Source of the DNA: Sporosarcina sp. FSL K6-1508
GTDB lineage: Bacteria; Bacillota; Bacilli; Bacillales_A; Planococcaceae
NCBI RefSeq assembly: GCF_038007465.1
Contig: NZ_JBBOXF010000001.1
Location: forward strand, 4,674,967-4,738,966
Reading direction: 5' to 3'
Length of the DNA stretch: 64,000 bases
Numbering within the stretch: position 1 is the first letter of the stretch; every line of letters begins with the position of its first letter. Made by a program: the position numbers and the translations under genes. Shown piece by piece: positions 36,857 to 44,555 of this stretch. The notes below the pieces were generated by a model that was given only the letters and a program-made list of their open reading frames with translations, searched no databases and was not told the origin of the DNA.

Positions 36857-36887
36857 AGTTTAACATTGACGTTAACGTTAATGGCAA
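36857..36887 (-). promoter_or_regulatory. MerR-type promoter with embedded palindrome
   Basis: Minus strand -35 TTGCCA (36882-36887), 19-base spacer, -10 TAAACT (36857-36862). The spacer holds TTAACGTTAACGTCAA (36866-36881), a near-perfect palindrome. An over-long 19-base spacer with the operator inside is the hallmark of MerR-controlled promoters. The palindrome is similar to what I recall for LiuR-type sites. Confidence 0.75.
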
Positions 36888-36920
36888 GTGAAATATGTAT
36901 ATTGGAGTTAGAGTGGGTGG

Positions 36921-37067
36921 ATTATGAGCAGTTGCTAAGGCTTTATGATCGGTCGTCCGGATTATATGATCGGTTAGCAAGGGTATATGATCGGTTGCCG
37001 GGGTTATATGATCGGTCCGCATGCTGATTTGATTGGTGGACAAGATTATATGATCGGTCACTCCGTT
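36921..37067. repeat. 21-bp phased repeat array, locus 2 (7 units)
   Basis: Seven 21-base units, same TATATGATCGGT core as locus 1; the first (ATTATGAGCAGTTG...) and fifth are most diverged. Lies between the MerR promoter and the aminotransferase terminator. Confidence 0.9.
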
Positions 37068-37080
37068 TCCAACAAAAAAA

Positions 37081-37104
37081 GGGCTATCCGTTAATGGAAA
37101 GCCC
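37081..37104 (-). terminator. Terminator of the aminotransferase gene
   Basis: Stem GGGCT-TCC / GGA-AGCCC, followed by seven Ts on the minus strand. Confidence 0.75.
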
Positions 37105-37119
37105 CCATTATTTTTGTGA

Positions 37120-38286
37120 TCAAACAACTACTTGTATTTCTTGCTTAAACCGTTCAACCGCCTTCGCCACATCAACTGAATGACCGATTTCGTTCAATGT
37201 GTCACCAATCAATTCAATGGCTTTTTCCAACATTTCCTCCGTTGTATTACCCATGTGCCCAATGCGGAACGCTTTTTCTGCTAAATGAGCAAGTGAGCCT
37301 GCCACAATGACACCTTTTTTACCAAGTGTTGCACGGAATTCGGCATCGTTGACCCCCTCTGGATAAAGGATGCAGCTCAATGTCGATGCTGCAACATTTT
37401 CATCAGCAATTGCTTTCATATCATATTCAGAAAGTGCAGCTCGCACCGCTTTTCCGAATGACTTGTGACGTTCAATTCTTGTCGGCAATCCTTCTGTGTG
37501 AACGAGTCTCATCCCTTCATTGTAGGCATAAATCAAGTTCACTGGCGGTGTGGCAAAGTATTTCGATGGATCATTCATGATTGGAATCCAATTGTAGATA
37601 TCACAATAATAAGCTGGAACTCGTTCGATCTGTGCTCTCGCAGCCAATGCAGTTTTGTTAAAGGCGACAATCGCTAATCCCGGTGGAACACCAATCGCTT
37701 TTTGAGAGCCTGTCAAAATGACATCAATTTTATAGTCTGGGTGGCCGTATATTTTACTCATATCTTCTTCCATTGCAGCCGTTGCACAAACACCATCTAA
37801 AATGACAAGTGCACCATGCTTTTTCACGATTGGTACAAGTGCTTCAAGGTCAGCTGCAACACCAGTCGATGTGTCTGCATGAGTGATGGTCACTGCTTTA
37901 TAATGCCCTTCAGCAAGTTTCGCTTCCACTTCTTCGGGCAAAACTTGCTTGCCCCATTCCGATTGAAGAACGTCCACTTCAATGCCGAAAGCCTGCCCCA
38001 GTTTAATGAACCGGTCACCGAAATAGCCTTGGCTGACGACTAATATTTTTTCCCCGGCAGCGACTGTGTTAACGAGCGCCATTTCCATTGCAATCGTTCC
38101 TGAGCCTGCAACTACAAATACTTCCCCGTCTGTTTTAAACAGCTTTCGCGTCTGCTCAATCGCATTTTTATAAATCGCAACAAATCGAGGGTCCGTATGT
38201 CCTCTTGTTTCACTTGCCATTGCATCATAAATGGAATCGACGACGGGCGTCGGTCCTGGTATCAGCAGCATTTCTTCGTTTCTCAT
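37120..38286 (-). CDS. Class V aminotransferase (alanine/serine-glyoxylate type)
   Basis: 388 residues, PLP-dependent fold type I. IPGPTPV at the start, GSGTIAMEMAL for the cofactor phosphate site, ITHADTSTG, LDGVCATAAMEE and the Schiff-base Lys in TGSQKAIGVPPG (about residue 194). Members transfer an amino group from alanine or serine to glyoxylate, giving glycine. The location beside isocitrate lyase and malate synthase supports glyoxylate as acceptor, though the SHMT-independent donor cannot be told. Own terminator; 42 bases separate it from the small-gene terminator upstream. Confidence 0.9.
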   Translation of the reverse strand: MRNEEMLLIPGPTPVVDSIYDAMASETRGHTDPRFVAIYKNAIEQTRKLFKTDGEVFVVAGSGTIAMEMALVNTVAAGEKILVVSQGYFGDRFIKLGQAFGIEVDVLQSEWGKQVLPEEVEAKLAEGHYKAVTITHADTSTGVAADLEALVPIVKKHGALVILDGVCATAAMEEDMSKIYGHPDYKIDVILTGSQKAIGVPPGLAIVAFNKTALAARAQIERVPAYYCDIYNWIPIMNDPSKYFATPPVNLIYAYNEGMRLVHTEGLPTRIERHKSFGKAVRAALSEYDMKAIADENVAASTLSCILYPEGVNDAEFRATLGKKGVIVAGSLAHLAEKAFRIGHMGNTTEEMLEKAIELIGDTLNEIGHSVDVAKAVERFKQEIQVVV

Positions 38287-38386
38287 TCTATTTCCCCCTA
38301 TCTATTTTCCGAATATAATTACTAGCCCTACTACTACTTCCCTATTTGTCGCACAAGTCCTCTTATATTTAATGAAAGCAAGTAAA

Positions 38387-38421
38387 AACGGCTTTATTCC
38401 TATTTAGGGAATAGAGCCGTT
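38387..38421 (-). terminator. Terminator of the 42-codon gene
   Basis: Stem AACGGCTTTATTCC / GGAATAGAGCCGTT with one mismatch, followed by TTTT on the minus strand. Confidence 0.75.
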
Positions 38422-38427
38422 GCTATG

Positions 38428-38556
38428 TCACTCTTCGTTCGAACCGATACAGCGCTCGCACTCGAACAATGGGGATTCGACCTGCTCTACAATTTCACAT
38501 CCACATTCGCGGCAAATCTTTTTCGGCAATTCTTTCCTGTTTTTGTTTGTTTGCAT
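38428..38556 (-). CDS. Small zinc-ribbon-like protein, 42 aa (YhfH-like)
   Basis: Frame from ATG 38556, six bases after GGAGGAG, to TGA 38428: 42 residues with two Cys pairs, KKICRECGCEI and FECERCIG, arranged CxxC-x14-CxxC, which should bind one zinc. The size and layout (basic start, PPK/LPKK before the first CxxC, acidic end) resemble the short YhfH family of Bacillus. Strong ribosome site and its own terminator support a real gene too short for most gene callers. Lies between malate synthase and the aminotransferase, same strand. Function unknown. Confidence 0.75.
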   Translation of the reverse strand: MQTNKNRKELPKKICRECGCEIVEQVESPLFECERCIGSNEE

Positions 38557-38600
38557 AGTAATCTCCTCCACTTTCATATTGTTTTACCTCCACTTGTAAA

Positions 38601-40214
38601 TCATTTTAATTGGTCATAACCTGGCAGTGTCAAAAATTCAACGAAGTCATCTTCTAAAGCCAATGACAAAAACAGTTTAGCAGCTTCATCATATCTGCCG
38701 GTGCGGAATGCATTTTCACCGACTAACTGTTTGATGGCTTCAAGTTCCTCTCGCAATACCTCCGTCACCAATTCCCCGGTAATATCCACTCCATTGCTTA
38801 ATTTACCTTGCGGATGACGAATCCATTGCCAGACTTGCGACCTGGAAATTTCCGCTGTCGCTGCATCTTCCATCAAATTATTGATAGGCGCAGCCCCGTT
38901 TCCTCTGAGCCAAGAAGCAATATACTGGACCCCGACACTGCAATTCATTCGTAGGCCTTGTTCCGTAATTGTTCCTTCCGGGACTTCAAGTAAATCTTCA
39001 GCAGTCACTTTGACGTCTTCACGCTTACGGCCGATCTGATTAGGTGTCGGCATATGCGCATTGAATTGTTCCATCGCAACTGCAACGAGCCCAGGATGCG
39101 CTACCCATGTTCCGTCATGCCCGTCTGTCGCTTCTCGGCGTTTGTCTTCGCTCACTTTGCCGAATGCCGCCTCGTTTGCTTCCGGATCATTTTTAATCGG
39201 AATTTGTGCCGCCATTCCACCGACCGCCGGTGCATTTCGCTTATGACAGGTTTGGACACAAAGCAATGTGTAAGCCCGCATGAATGGGGACGTCATCGTT
39301 ACTTGCCCGCGATCCGGTAAAATAACATCTGGTTGATTGCGCAGCCGTTTAATATAGCTGAAAATATAATCCCAGCGTCCACAATTAAGTCCTGCTGAAT
39401 GATCCCGTAGCTCATAAAGAATTTCGTCCATTTCAAATGCTGCTGCGATTGTTTCAATTAACACAGTCGCCCGGATTGTACCATTTGGAATGCCAAGCTG
39501 CTCTTGTGCAAAAACGAACACATCGTTCCACAATCTTGCTTCTAAATGACTTTCGAGCTTCGGTAGGTAGAAGTAAGGTCCTGTTCCGCGGGCAATTAAT
39601 TCCTTGGCATTATGGAAGAAATAAAGTCCGAAGTCGAAGAAACTTCCAGCAATAGGCTCCCCAGCAATCGCGACGTTCTTTTCAAGAAGATGCAATCCGC
39701 GGGACCGAATCATTAACACTGCAGGATCCTCGTTCAACTTGTATGTCTTACCATTAGAATGCTGTTCAAACTCAATTGTTCGTCGGACGGCATCTTTCAT
39801 ATTGAGTTGGCCTTCCATCATGTTTGCCCATGTTGGTGATGTCGCATCTTCAAAACAGGCCATGAATGTTTTTGCCCCTGAATTCAATGCATTGATGACC
39901 ATTTTCCGACCGACGGGACCTGTAATTTCTACTCGTCTATCTTGGAGATCGGGAGGAAGGGGCGCAATTGTCCACTCCCCATCCCGAATATGTTGTGTTT
40001 CAGCTAAGAAATCCAGTTTTATTCCACCGTCGATATCGCTCTGACGCTGTTGCCGATTAGCCAGTAGTTCTTTACGTCTCCCGTCGAAATTATCATGAAG
40101 GGATTGTAGAAATGTAAGTGCATCCGGCGTTAAAATCTCTTCACTTTCAGCAGTCAGTTCGCCTAAAACTTTTATAGTATGAGATGTTATTTCTTTCGTT
40201 GACAGATTGATCAC
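38601..40214 (-). CDS. aceB: Malate synthase A
   Basis: 537 residues, the usual size for the A isoform. Blocks DFLAETQHIRDGEWTIAPLPPDLQDRRVEITGP, FEDATSPTW, RGLHLLEKN, NCGRWDYIFSYIKR, MRAYTLLCVQTCHKR, AVGGMAAQIPIKND, DGHDGTWVAHPGLV. Condenses glyoxylate and acetyl-CoA to malate. Starts at GTG 40214 almost abutting AGAGG, so initiation may be weak or coupled to aceA, whose stop is 24 bases upstream. Same transcript as aceA: glyoxylate shunt for growth on C2 units or fatty acids. Confidence 0.95.
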   Translation of the reverse strand: MINLSTKEITSHTIKVLGELTAESEEILTPDALTFLQSLHDNFDGRRKELLANRQQRQSDIDGGIKLDFLAETQHIRDGEWTIAPLPPDLQDRRVEITGPVGRKMVINALNSGAKTFMACFEDATSPTWANMMEGQLNMKDAVRRTIEFEQHSNGKTYKLNEDPAVLMIRSRGLHLLEKNVAIAGEPIAGSFFDFGLYFFHNAKELIARGTGPYFYLPKLESHLEARLWNDVFVFAQEQLGIPNGTIRATVLIETIAAAFEMDEILYELRDHSAGLNCGRWDYIFSYIKRLRNQPDVILPDRGQVTMTSPFMRAYTLLCVQTCHKRNAPAVGGMAAQIPIKNDPEANEAAFGKVSEDKRREATDGHDGTWVAHPGLVAVAMEQFNAHMPTPNQIGRKREDVKVTAEDLLEVPEGTITEQGLRMNCSVGVQYIASWLRGNGAAPINNLMEDAATAEISRSQVWQWIRHPQGKLSNGVDITGELVTEVLREELEAIKQLVGENAFRTGRYDEAAKLFLSLALEDDFVEFLTLPGYDQLK

Positions 40215-40238
40215 CTCTCCGATTATGCTTAATCCAGA

Positions 40239-41519
40239 TCAAACAAATTGCGCAGTTTCCGTTGAGCCTTTCATCGCTGTGGTAGAAGATGTACCGCCAG
40301 AGATGATCTGTGATACTTCATCAAAGTAACCTGTTCCAACTTCACGTTGGTGACGTGTCGCTGTGTACCCTTTGTCTTCATTCGCAAATTCAGCCTGTTG
40401 CAGTTTTGAATAGGCCGCCATGCCATTGTCTTTGTAGTCATGCGCAAGATTAAACATGCTGTGGTTCAATGAATGGAAGCCCGCAAGTGTAACGAACTGG
40501 AATTTGTAGCCCATTTTACCGAGTTCCACTTGGTATTTCGCGATTGTCGCTTCATCCAAATTTGCTTCCCAGTTGAATGAAGGCGAGCAGTTGTAAGCAA
40601 GCATTTTCCCCGGGAATTTTGCATGAATTGCATCCGCGAATTGCTGTGCTTCTTCAAGAGATGGATGAGAGGTTTCACACCAGACAAGGTCGGCATAAGG
40701 AGCGTAAGCCAAACCGCGTGCAATCGCTTGGTCGATACCAGGTTTCGTCCGGTAGAATCCTTCTGGCGTACGTTCTCCTGTCAGAAATTCGTTGTCTACT
40801 GGATCGATATCACTTGTGACCATATCTGCTGCATCCGCGTCTGTACGTGAGATGAGAACAGTAGGTACGCCGAGAACGTCAGCCGCAAGTCTTGCAGCGA
40901 CTAAGTTACGGATCGCATTTTGCGTTGGCAGTAATACTTTTCCGCCCAAATGTCCACATTTCTTTTCCGATGCAAGTTGGTCTTCAAGGTGAACACCTGC
41001 TGCTCCAGCTTCGATCATGCCTTTCATTAGTTCATAAACGTTCAGTGGTCCGCCGAAACCAGCTTCAGCATCTGCTACAATTGGCGCAAACCAGTCAAAA
41101 CCGTCTACGCGCCCTTCCGAATGATCGATTTGATCAGCCCGTTGAAGTGCTTGGTTGATACGTTTGACAACTGACGGGACACTGTTTGCTGGATATAGAC
41201 TTTGATCGGGATACATTTGGCCTGAAAGGTTTGCATCTGCCGCCACTTGCCAACCGCTTAGATAGATTGCTTGAAGTCCGGCTTTTACTTGTTGCACCGC
41301 CTGATTACCCGTTAACGCGCCAAGTGCATTGACGAAATCCTCTTCATGCAATGAATTCCATAAACGAGTTGCACCCTTAGTTGCCAATGTTTGTTCAATC
41401 ATAACGGACCCACGAAGTTTCACAACATCTTCAGCAGTGTAAGGACGTTCAATTCCTTTCCATCTGCTATCCTCCGCCCAGCTTTTCTCCAATTGTGCAA
41501 TCTGCTCTTGTCTAGTCAT
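40239..41519 (-). CDS. aceA: Isocitrate lyase
   Basis: 426 residues. Catalytic Cys in SEKKCGHLGGKVLLPT, substrate blocks SGWQVAADAN, PIVADAEAGFGG, SRTDADAADM, YNCSPSFNWE. Splits isocitrate to glyoxylate and succinate. First gene of aceA-aceB, divergent from a LytTR regulator; the 216-base gap contains inverted TGTTAT/ATAACA repeats that could be control sites. The nearby acyl-CoA ligases and dehydrogenase would supply acetyl-CoA. Confidence 0.96.
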   Translation of the reverse strand: MTRQEQIAQLEKSWAEDSRWKGIERPYTAEDVVKLRGSVMIEQTLATKGATRLWNSLHEEDFVNALGALTGNQAVQQVKAGLQAIYLSGWQVAADANLSGQMYPDQSLYPANSVPSVVKRINQALQRADQIDHSEGRVDGFDWFAPIVADAEAGFGGPLNVYELMKGMIEAGAAGVHLEDQLASEKKCGHLGGKVLLPTQNAIRNLVAARLAADVLGVPTVLISRTDADAADMVTSDIDPVDNEFLTGERTPEGFYRTKPGIDQAIARGLAYAPYADLVWCETSHPSLEEAQQFADAIHAKFPGKMLAYNCSPSFNWEANLDEATIAKYQVELGKMGYKFQFVTLAGFHSLNHSMFNLAHDYKDNGMAAYSKLQQAEFANEDKGYTATRHQREVGTGYFDEVSQIISGGTSSTTAMKGSTETAQFV

Positions 41520-41591
41520 ATCAACGTCACGCCTTCCAATTTTTTTTAACGTTCAGCTACTTATTGAAAAATAATTCTTTCGTACTGTTTC

Positions 41592-41627
41592 ATAACAGCT
41601 GAAGTTGTTATACAGTAATATATAACA
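41592..41627. promoter_or_regulatory. Inverted TGTTAT repeats between aceA and the LytTR gene
   Basis: ATAACA (41592-41597), TGTTAT (41606-41611) and ATAACA (41622-41627) form two overlapping inverted repeats about 15 bp apart. A minus-strand TATAAC near 41607 could be an aceA -10. The binding protein is unknown; the LytTR product is one candidate. Confidence 0.35.
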
Positions 41628-41735
41628 GAATACACAAAGTTGTCTGTACATTCTGACAAAATGTTGTTTTTTTAGGATGAACACGATTTTAGATCGATGA
41701 AACGAGTTCCATAGAAAACAAAGGAGGAGACAAAT

Positions 41736-42407
41736 GTGATAAATGCGAATACGGAGATTGCGAGAGAAGTGTTGCAGCAATATGCTGCTATTTTGGAAGA
41801 TTGGATACCGAAAGACGCAGCGGTGGCAATTGCGATAAGCGACTACTACATCTATTATGTGGAGGGCATTCATGATATCCGATTAAAAGAAGGGCAACCC
41901 GTGATGCCTGGCAGCATTGCGGATCAAGTAATTACCCATCGCCGAAAAGTGGATACAATCATGGATAACTCATTGTTCGGGATTCCCTATTATGGAATCG
42001 GCTACCCGATTGACCTCCAAGGAGAGCCGGCTGCGCTAATTGTCATCTTGCCACCGACTTATCATGTACTGCGCCATGAACCATTTCGTTTCCTTACAGG
42101 AAAACAGGATGAAGAATGGAGTCCTGTTCCAATTGAAGAGATAGCTTATATTGAAAGCTTGCAAAAGAAAACCTGGTTTTATGTTGATAATGAACAGTAC
42201 TGTACCAGCTATACACTGAAGGATTTACAGTTGCGGCTTCCTACATCATTTGTTCGTATCCATCGGTCTTACATTGTTAACATTCCATTTATCCAACGTA
42301 TTTCCAGAGATATCTCTTCAAATCTATTGATTACATTGAGGAATGGTTCAGAGTTGCCTGTTAGCCAAACTTATATGACTGATGTAAAGAAGGCGCTTGG
42401 ATTTTAG
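41736..42407 (+). CDS. LytTR-domain regulator divergent from aceA
   Basis: 223 residues, GTG start after AAGGAGGAG. The C-terminal 95 residues are a LytTR DNA-binding domain (IEEIAYIESLQKKTWFYV, LRLPTSFVRIHRSYIVNIPFIQRI, SELPVSQTYMTDVKKAL). The N-terminal 120 residues (AIAISDYYIYYVEG..., GFGIPYYGIGYPID-like, EPAALIVILPP) look like a small-molecule sensing domain of the kind found in PrpR/LevR-type sensors, not a phospho-receiver. Divergence from aceAB suggests it regulates the glyoxylate shunt in response to a metabolite. No partner histidine kinase is near. Confidence 0.82.
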   Translation: MINANTEIAREVLQQYAAILEDWIPKDAAVAIAISDYYIYYVEGIHDIRLKEGQPVMPGSIADQVITHRRKVDTIMDNSLFGIPYYGIGYPIDLQGEPAALIVILPPTYHVLRHEPFRFLTGKQDEEWSPVPIEEIAYIESLQKKTWFYVDNEQYCTSYTLKDLQLRLPTSFVRIHRSYIVNIPFIQRISRDISSNLLITLRNGSELPVSQTYMTDVKKALGF

Positions 42408-42411
42408 GGGG

Positions 42412-42600
42412 TTATGATTGGTTTAGCAGACTTTTTGAGTGGTCTACGAAATTATATGAGCGGTCGGCACAGCTTTTTGAGCAGTCTACGGAATTATATG
42501 AGCGGTCAGCATTGCCTTTGGAGCGGTCTTCGGGATGATATGAGCGGTCAGCATTGCCTTTGGAGCGGTCGGCACAGTTATTTAGTCGCTCAATGACAAG
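42412..42600. repeat. 21-bp phased repeat array, locus 3 (9 units)
   Basis: Nine 21-base units with core ATATGAGCGGTC or TTTGGAGCGGTC alternating, giving a 42-bp higher-order period in the middle; the variable parts AGCATTGCC and GGCACAG recur. Begins five bases after the LytTR stop and ends before the rbsB terminator. The core differs from loci 1 and 2 by GAGCGG for GATCGG. Confidence 0.88.
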
Positions 42601-42612
42601 GGATAAAAAAAT

Positions 42613-42643
42613 AAGCCGCCTAGAAAGTAATCTAGGGCGGCTT
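42613..42643 (-). terminator. Terminator of the rbs operon
   Basis: Stem AAGCCGCCTAGA / TCTAGGGCGGCTT with one bulge; seven Ts follow on the minus strand. Confidence 0.85.
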
Positions 42644-42660
42644 GTATCATTTACTTTATG

Positions 42661-43578
42661 TTATTTCTTGATTAATTCCAATTCAACTGGAATTGAAGTT
42701 TCCACTGTTTCACCTTTTAGCGATTGAACTGCTGCTTCTACCGCTTTTTCACCGATAAGCTCAGGTTTTTGTGCGACAGTTCCAGCCAACTTGCCTGCTT
42801 CAACTGATTTTACTGCGTCGTCTGTTGCATCGAATCCAACAACTTTAACATCTTTCCCTGCCGCCTCAATCGCTTCAAGTGCACCTAGTGCCATTTCGTC
42901 GTTGTGCGTGAATACACCTTTGATATCAGGATTTGCTTGAAGGATGTTTTCCATTACTGTCAACCCTTCAGCACGATTGAAATTCGCTGTTTGTTTAGCA
43001 ACGATATCTAATTTACCGTTTGCAATTTCATTGAAACCTGTTCCACGGTCACGTGCAGCTGAAGAACCAGCAATTCCTTCTAATTCTACAACTTTTGCAC
43101 CTTCACCAACTAAATCGACTAGGTATTGGCCGGCTAATTCTCCGCCTGCTTTATTATCTGAAGCGATGTGAGAAACAACCTCTCCACCTTCAGCGCTACG
43201 GTCAACTGTAATAACTGGAATTCCTGCACTGTTGGCAGATTCAACCGCTGCAACAACTGCGCTGGAATCCGTTGGGTTAATCAAAATCAAATCGACACCT
43301 TGTTGGATTAAGTCCTCTACGTCACTAGCCTGTTTCGCTGCATCATCTTGTGCATCGATAACCGTTAAATTGGCACCCATTTCTTTTGCTTGTGCTTTTG
43401 CTCCTTCGCTCAATGTGACGAAGAATGGGTTGTTCAAAGTTGAAATGGAAAAGCCGATTTTATAATCGCCTTCTCCGCCTTTCGATTCCCCATCTTTCTT
43501 GGTACCTGGTGCTTCTGTCGAACATGCTGCTAGTACAAGAATAATCGCCATGATCAATGCTAATTTCACTTTTTTCAT
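42661..43578 (-). CDS. rbsB: Ribose-binding lipoprotein
   Basis: 305 residues. Lipobox LVLAAC (Cys about 19), Lys/Gly/Glu linker, then IGFSISTLNNPFFVTLSEGAKAQAKEMGANL, the periplasmic-binding-protein type 1 start of RbsB; INPTDSSAVVAAV, PVITVDRSA, GVFTHNDEMALGALEAI and VVGFDATDDAV follow. Captures ribose for RbsAC. Last gene of rbsRKDACB. Confidence 0.95.
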   Translation of the reverse strand: MKKVKLALIMAIILVLAACSTEAPGTKKDGESKGGEGDYKIGFSISTLNNPFFVTLSEGAKAQAKEMGANLTVIDAQDDAAKQASDVEDLIQQGVDLILINPTDSSAVVAAVESANSAGIPVITVDRSAEGGEVVSHIASDNKAGGELAGQYLVDLVGEGAKVVELEGIAGSSAARDRGTGFNEIANGKLDIVAKQTANFNRAEGLTVMENILQANPDIKGVFTHNDEMALGALEAIEAAGKDVKVVGFDATDDAVKSVEAGKLAGTVAQKPELIGEKAVEAAVQSLKGETVETSIPVELELIKK

Positions 43579-43592
43579 TTCTCAACATCTCC

Positions 43593-44555
43593 TTAAGCTG
43601 TTTTTTTACGATCCAATAGTACCGCGACCAATATAACTGCTCCCTTAACCACTTGCTGGAAGAAGGAAGATACGCCGATCAGATTGAGTCCATTATTCAA
43701 AACACCAATAATGAGTGCACCAATTAGCGTTCCCACAATCCAACCGCGTCCGCCTGTCAAACTTGTTCCACCAAGAACAACTGCCGCAATTGCGTCGAGT
43801 TCAAACATGTTCCCCGCGGTTGGTTGAGCGGAATTGAGCCTCGATGTTAAAATCAATGCAGCAAGCGCCGCTAGCATTCCTGTCAGTGCATAGACGTAAA
43901 TTTTAATACGGTCTACGCTGATCCCAGAAAGCCGTGAAGCTTCCTCATTACCGCCTACTGCGTAAACACGGCGGCCAAACGTCGTCTTTTTCAAGATGAA
44001 ATACAAAATCCCAAACGTGATGGCCATTGTTATGACAGGGACTGGAATTCCAAAAAAGTAACCTTTCCCTAGCAATTGGAAAGCTTGTGAATCACCAAGT
44101 CCCGAAATTGGTTTACCTTCCGTATATACAAGTGTCAACCCCCGATAAATCGTCATTGTCGCAAGCGTTGCTATAAATGGAGCGACTTTCCCTTTGGCAA
44201 TAATGACACCGTTGATTGCACCGAGAACCGCACCAAGAAGTAATCCCAGGAACATCGCGAGAAGCGGATCCATTCCACCGGCCATTAACCCGGCAGTCAC
44301 AGCTCCTGTTAACGCTAATATGGACCCGACAGATAAATCGATACCGCCTGTCAAAATAACAAAAGTCATCCCGAATGCAATGAGCGCATTAATGGATACT
44401 TGTCTTAAAACGTTGAGCAAGTTGTTCAACGTTAGGAAATTCGGACTCATAATTGAAATGATGATGACAATCAATAAGAGCCCGATAAATGGTCCGATTT
44501 TTTGTAGTACCGACTGTGTATTAGACTTGAGCAATTTTGTCACCCCCCGTAGCAT
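43593..44555 (-). CDS. rbsC: Ribose ABC transporter permease
   Basis: 320 residues, eight to ten membrane helices, FILTGGIDLSVGSILALTGAV and AVVLGGTSLTGGRGWIVGTLIGA typical of RbsC-type permeases. The longest frame begins at ATG 44555, overlapping rbsA by 35 bases; a TTG at 44534 placed after GGGGGG may be the true start. Channel for ribose. Confidence 0.93.
   Translation of the reverse strand: MLRGVTKLLKSNTQSVLQKIGPFIGLLLIVIIISIMSPNFLTLNNLLNVLRQVSINALIAFGMTFVILTGGIDLSVGSILALTGAVTAGLMAGGMDPLLAMFLGLLLGAVLGAINGVIIAKGKVAPFIATLATMTIYRGLTLVYTEGKPISGLGDSQAFQLLGKGYFFGIPVPVITMAITFGILYFILKKTTFGRRVYAVGGNEEASRLSGISVDRIKIYVYALTGMLAALAALILTSRLNSAQPTAGNMFELDAIAAVVLGGTSLTGGRGWIVGTLIGALIIGVLNNGLNLIGVSSFFQQVVKGAVILVAVLLDRKKTA

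Noticed and set aside
42414..42596. 60-codon frame with SGLRNYM repeats
   Set aside because: Same reason as above; TTA/ATG at its start lies within the first repeat unit and no ribosome site precedes it.
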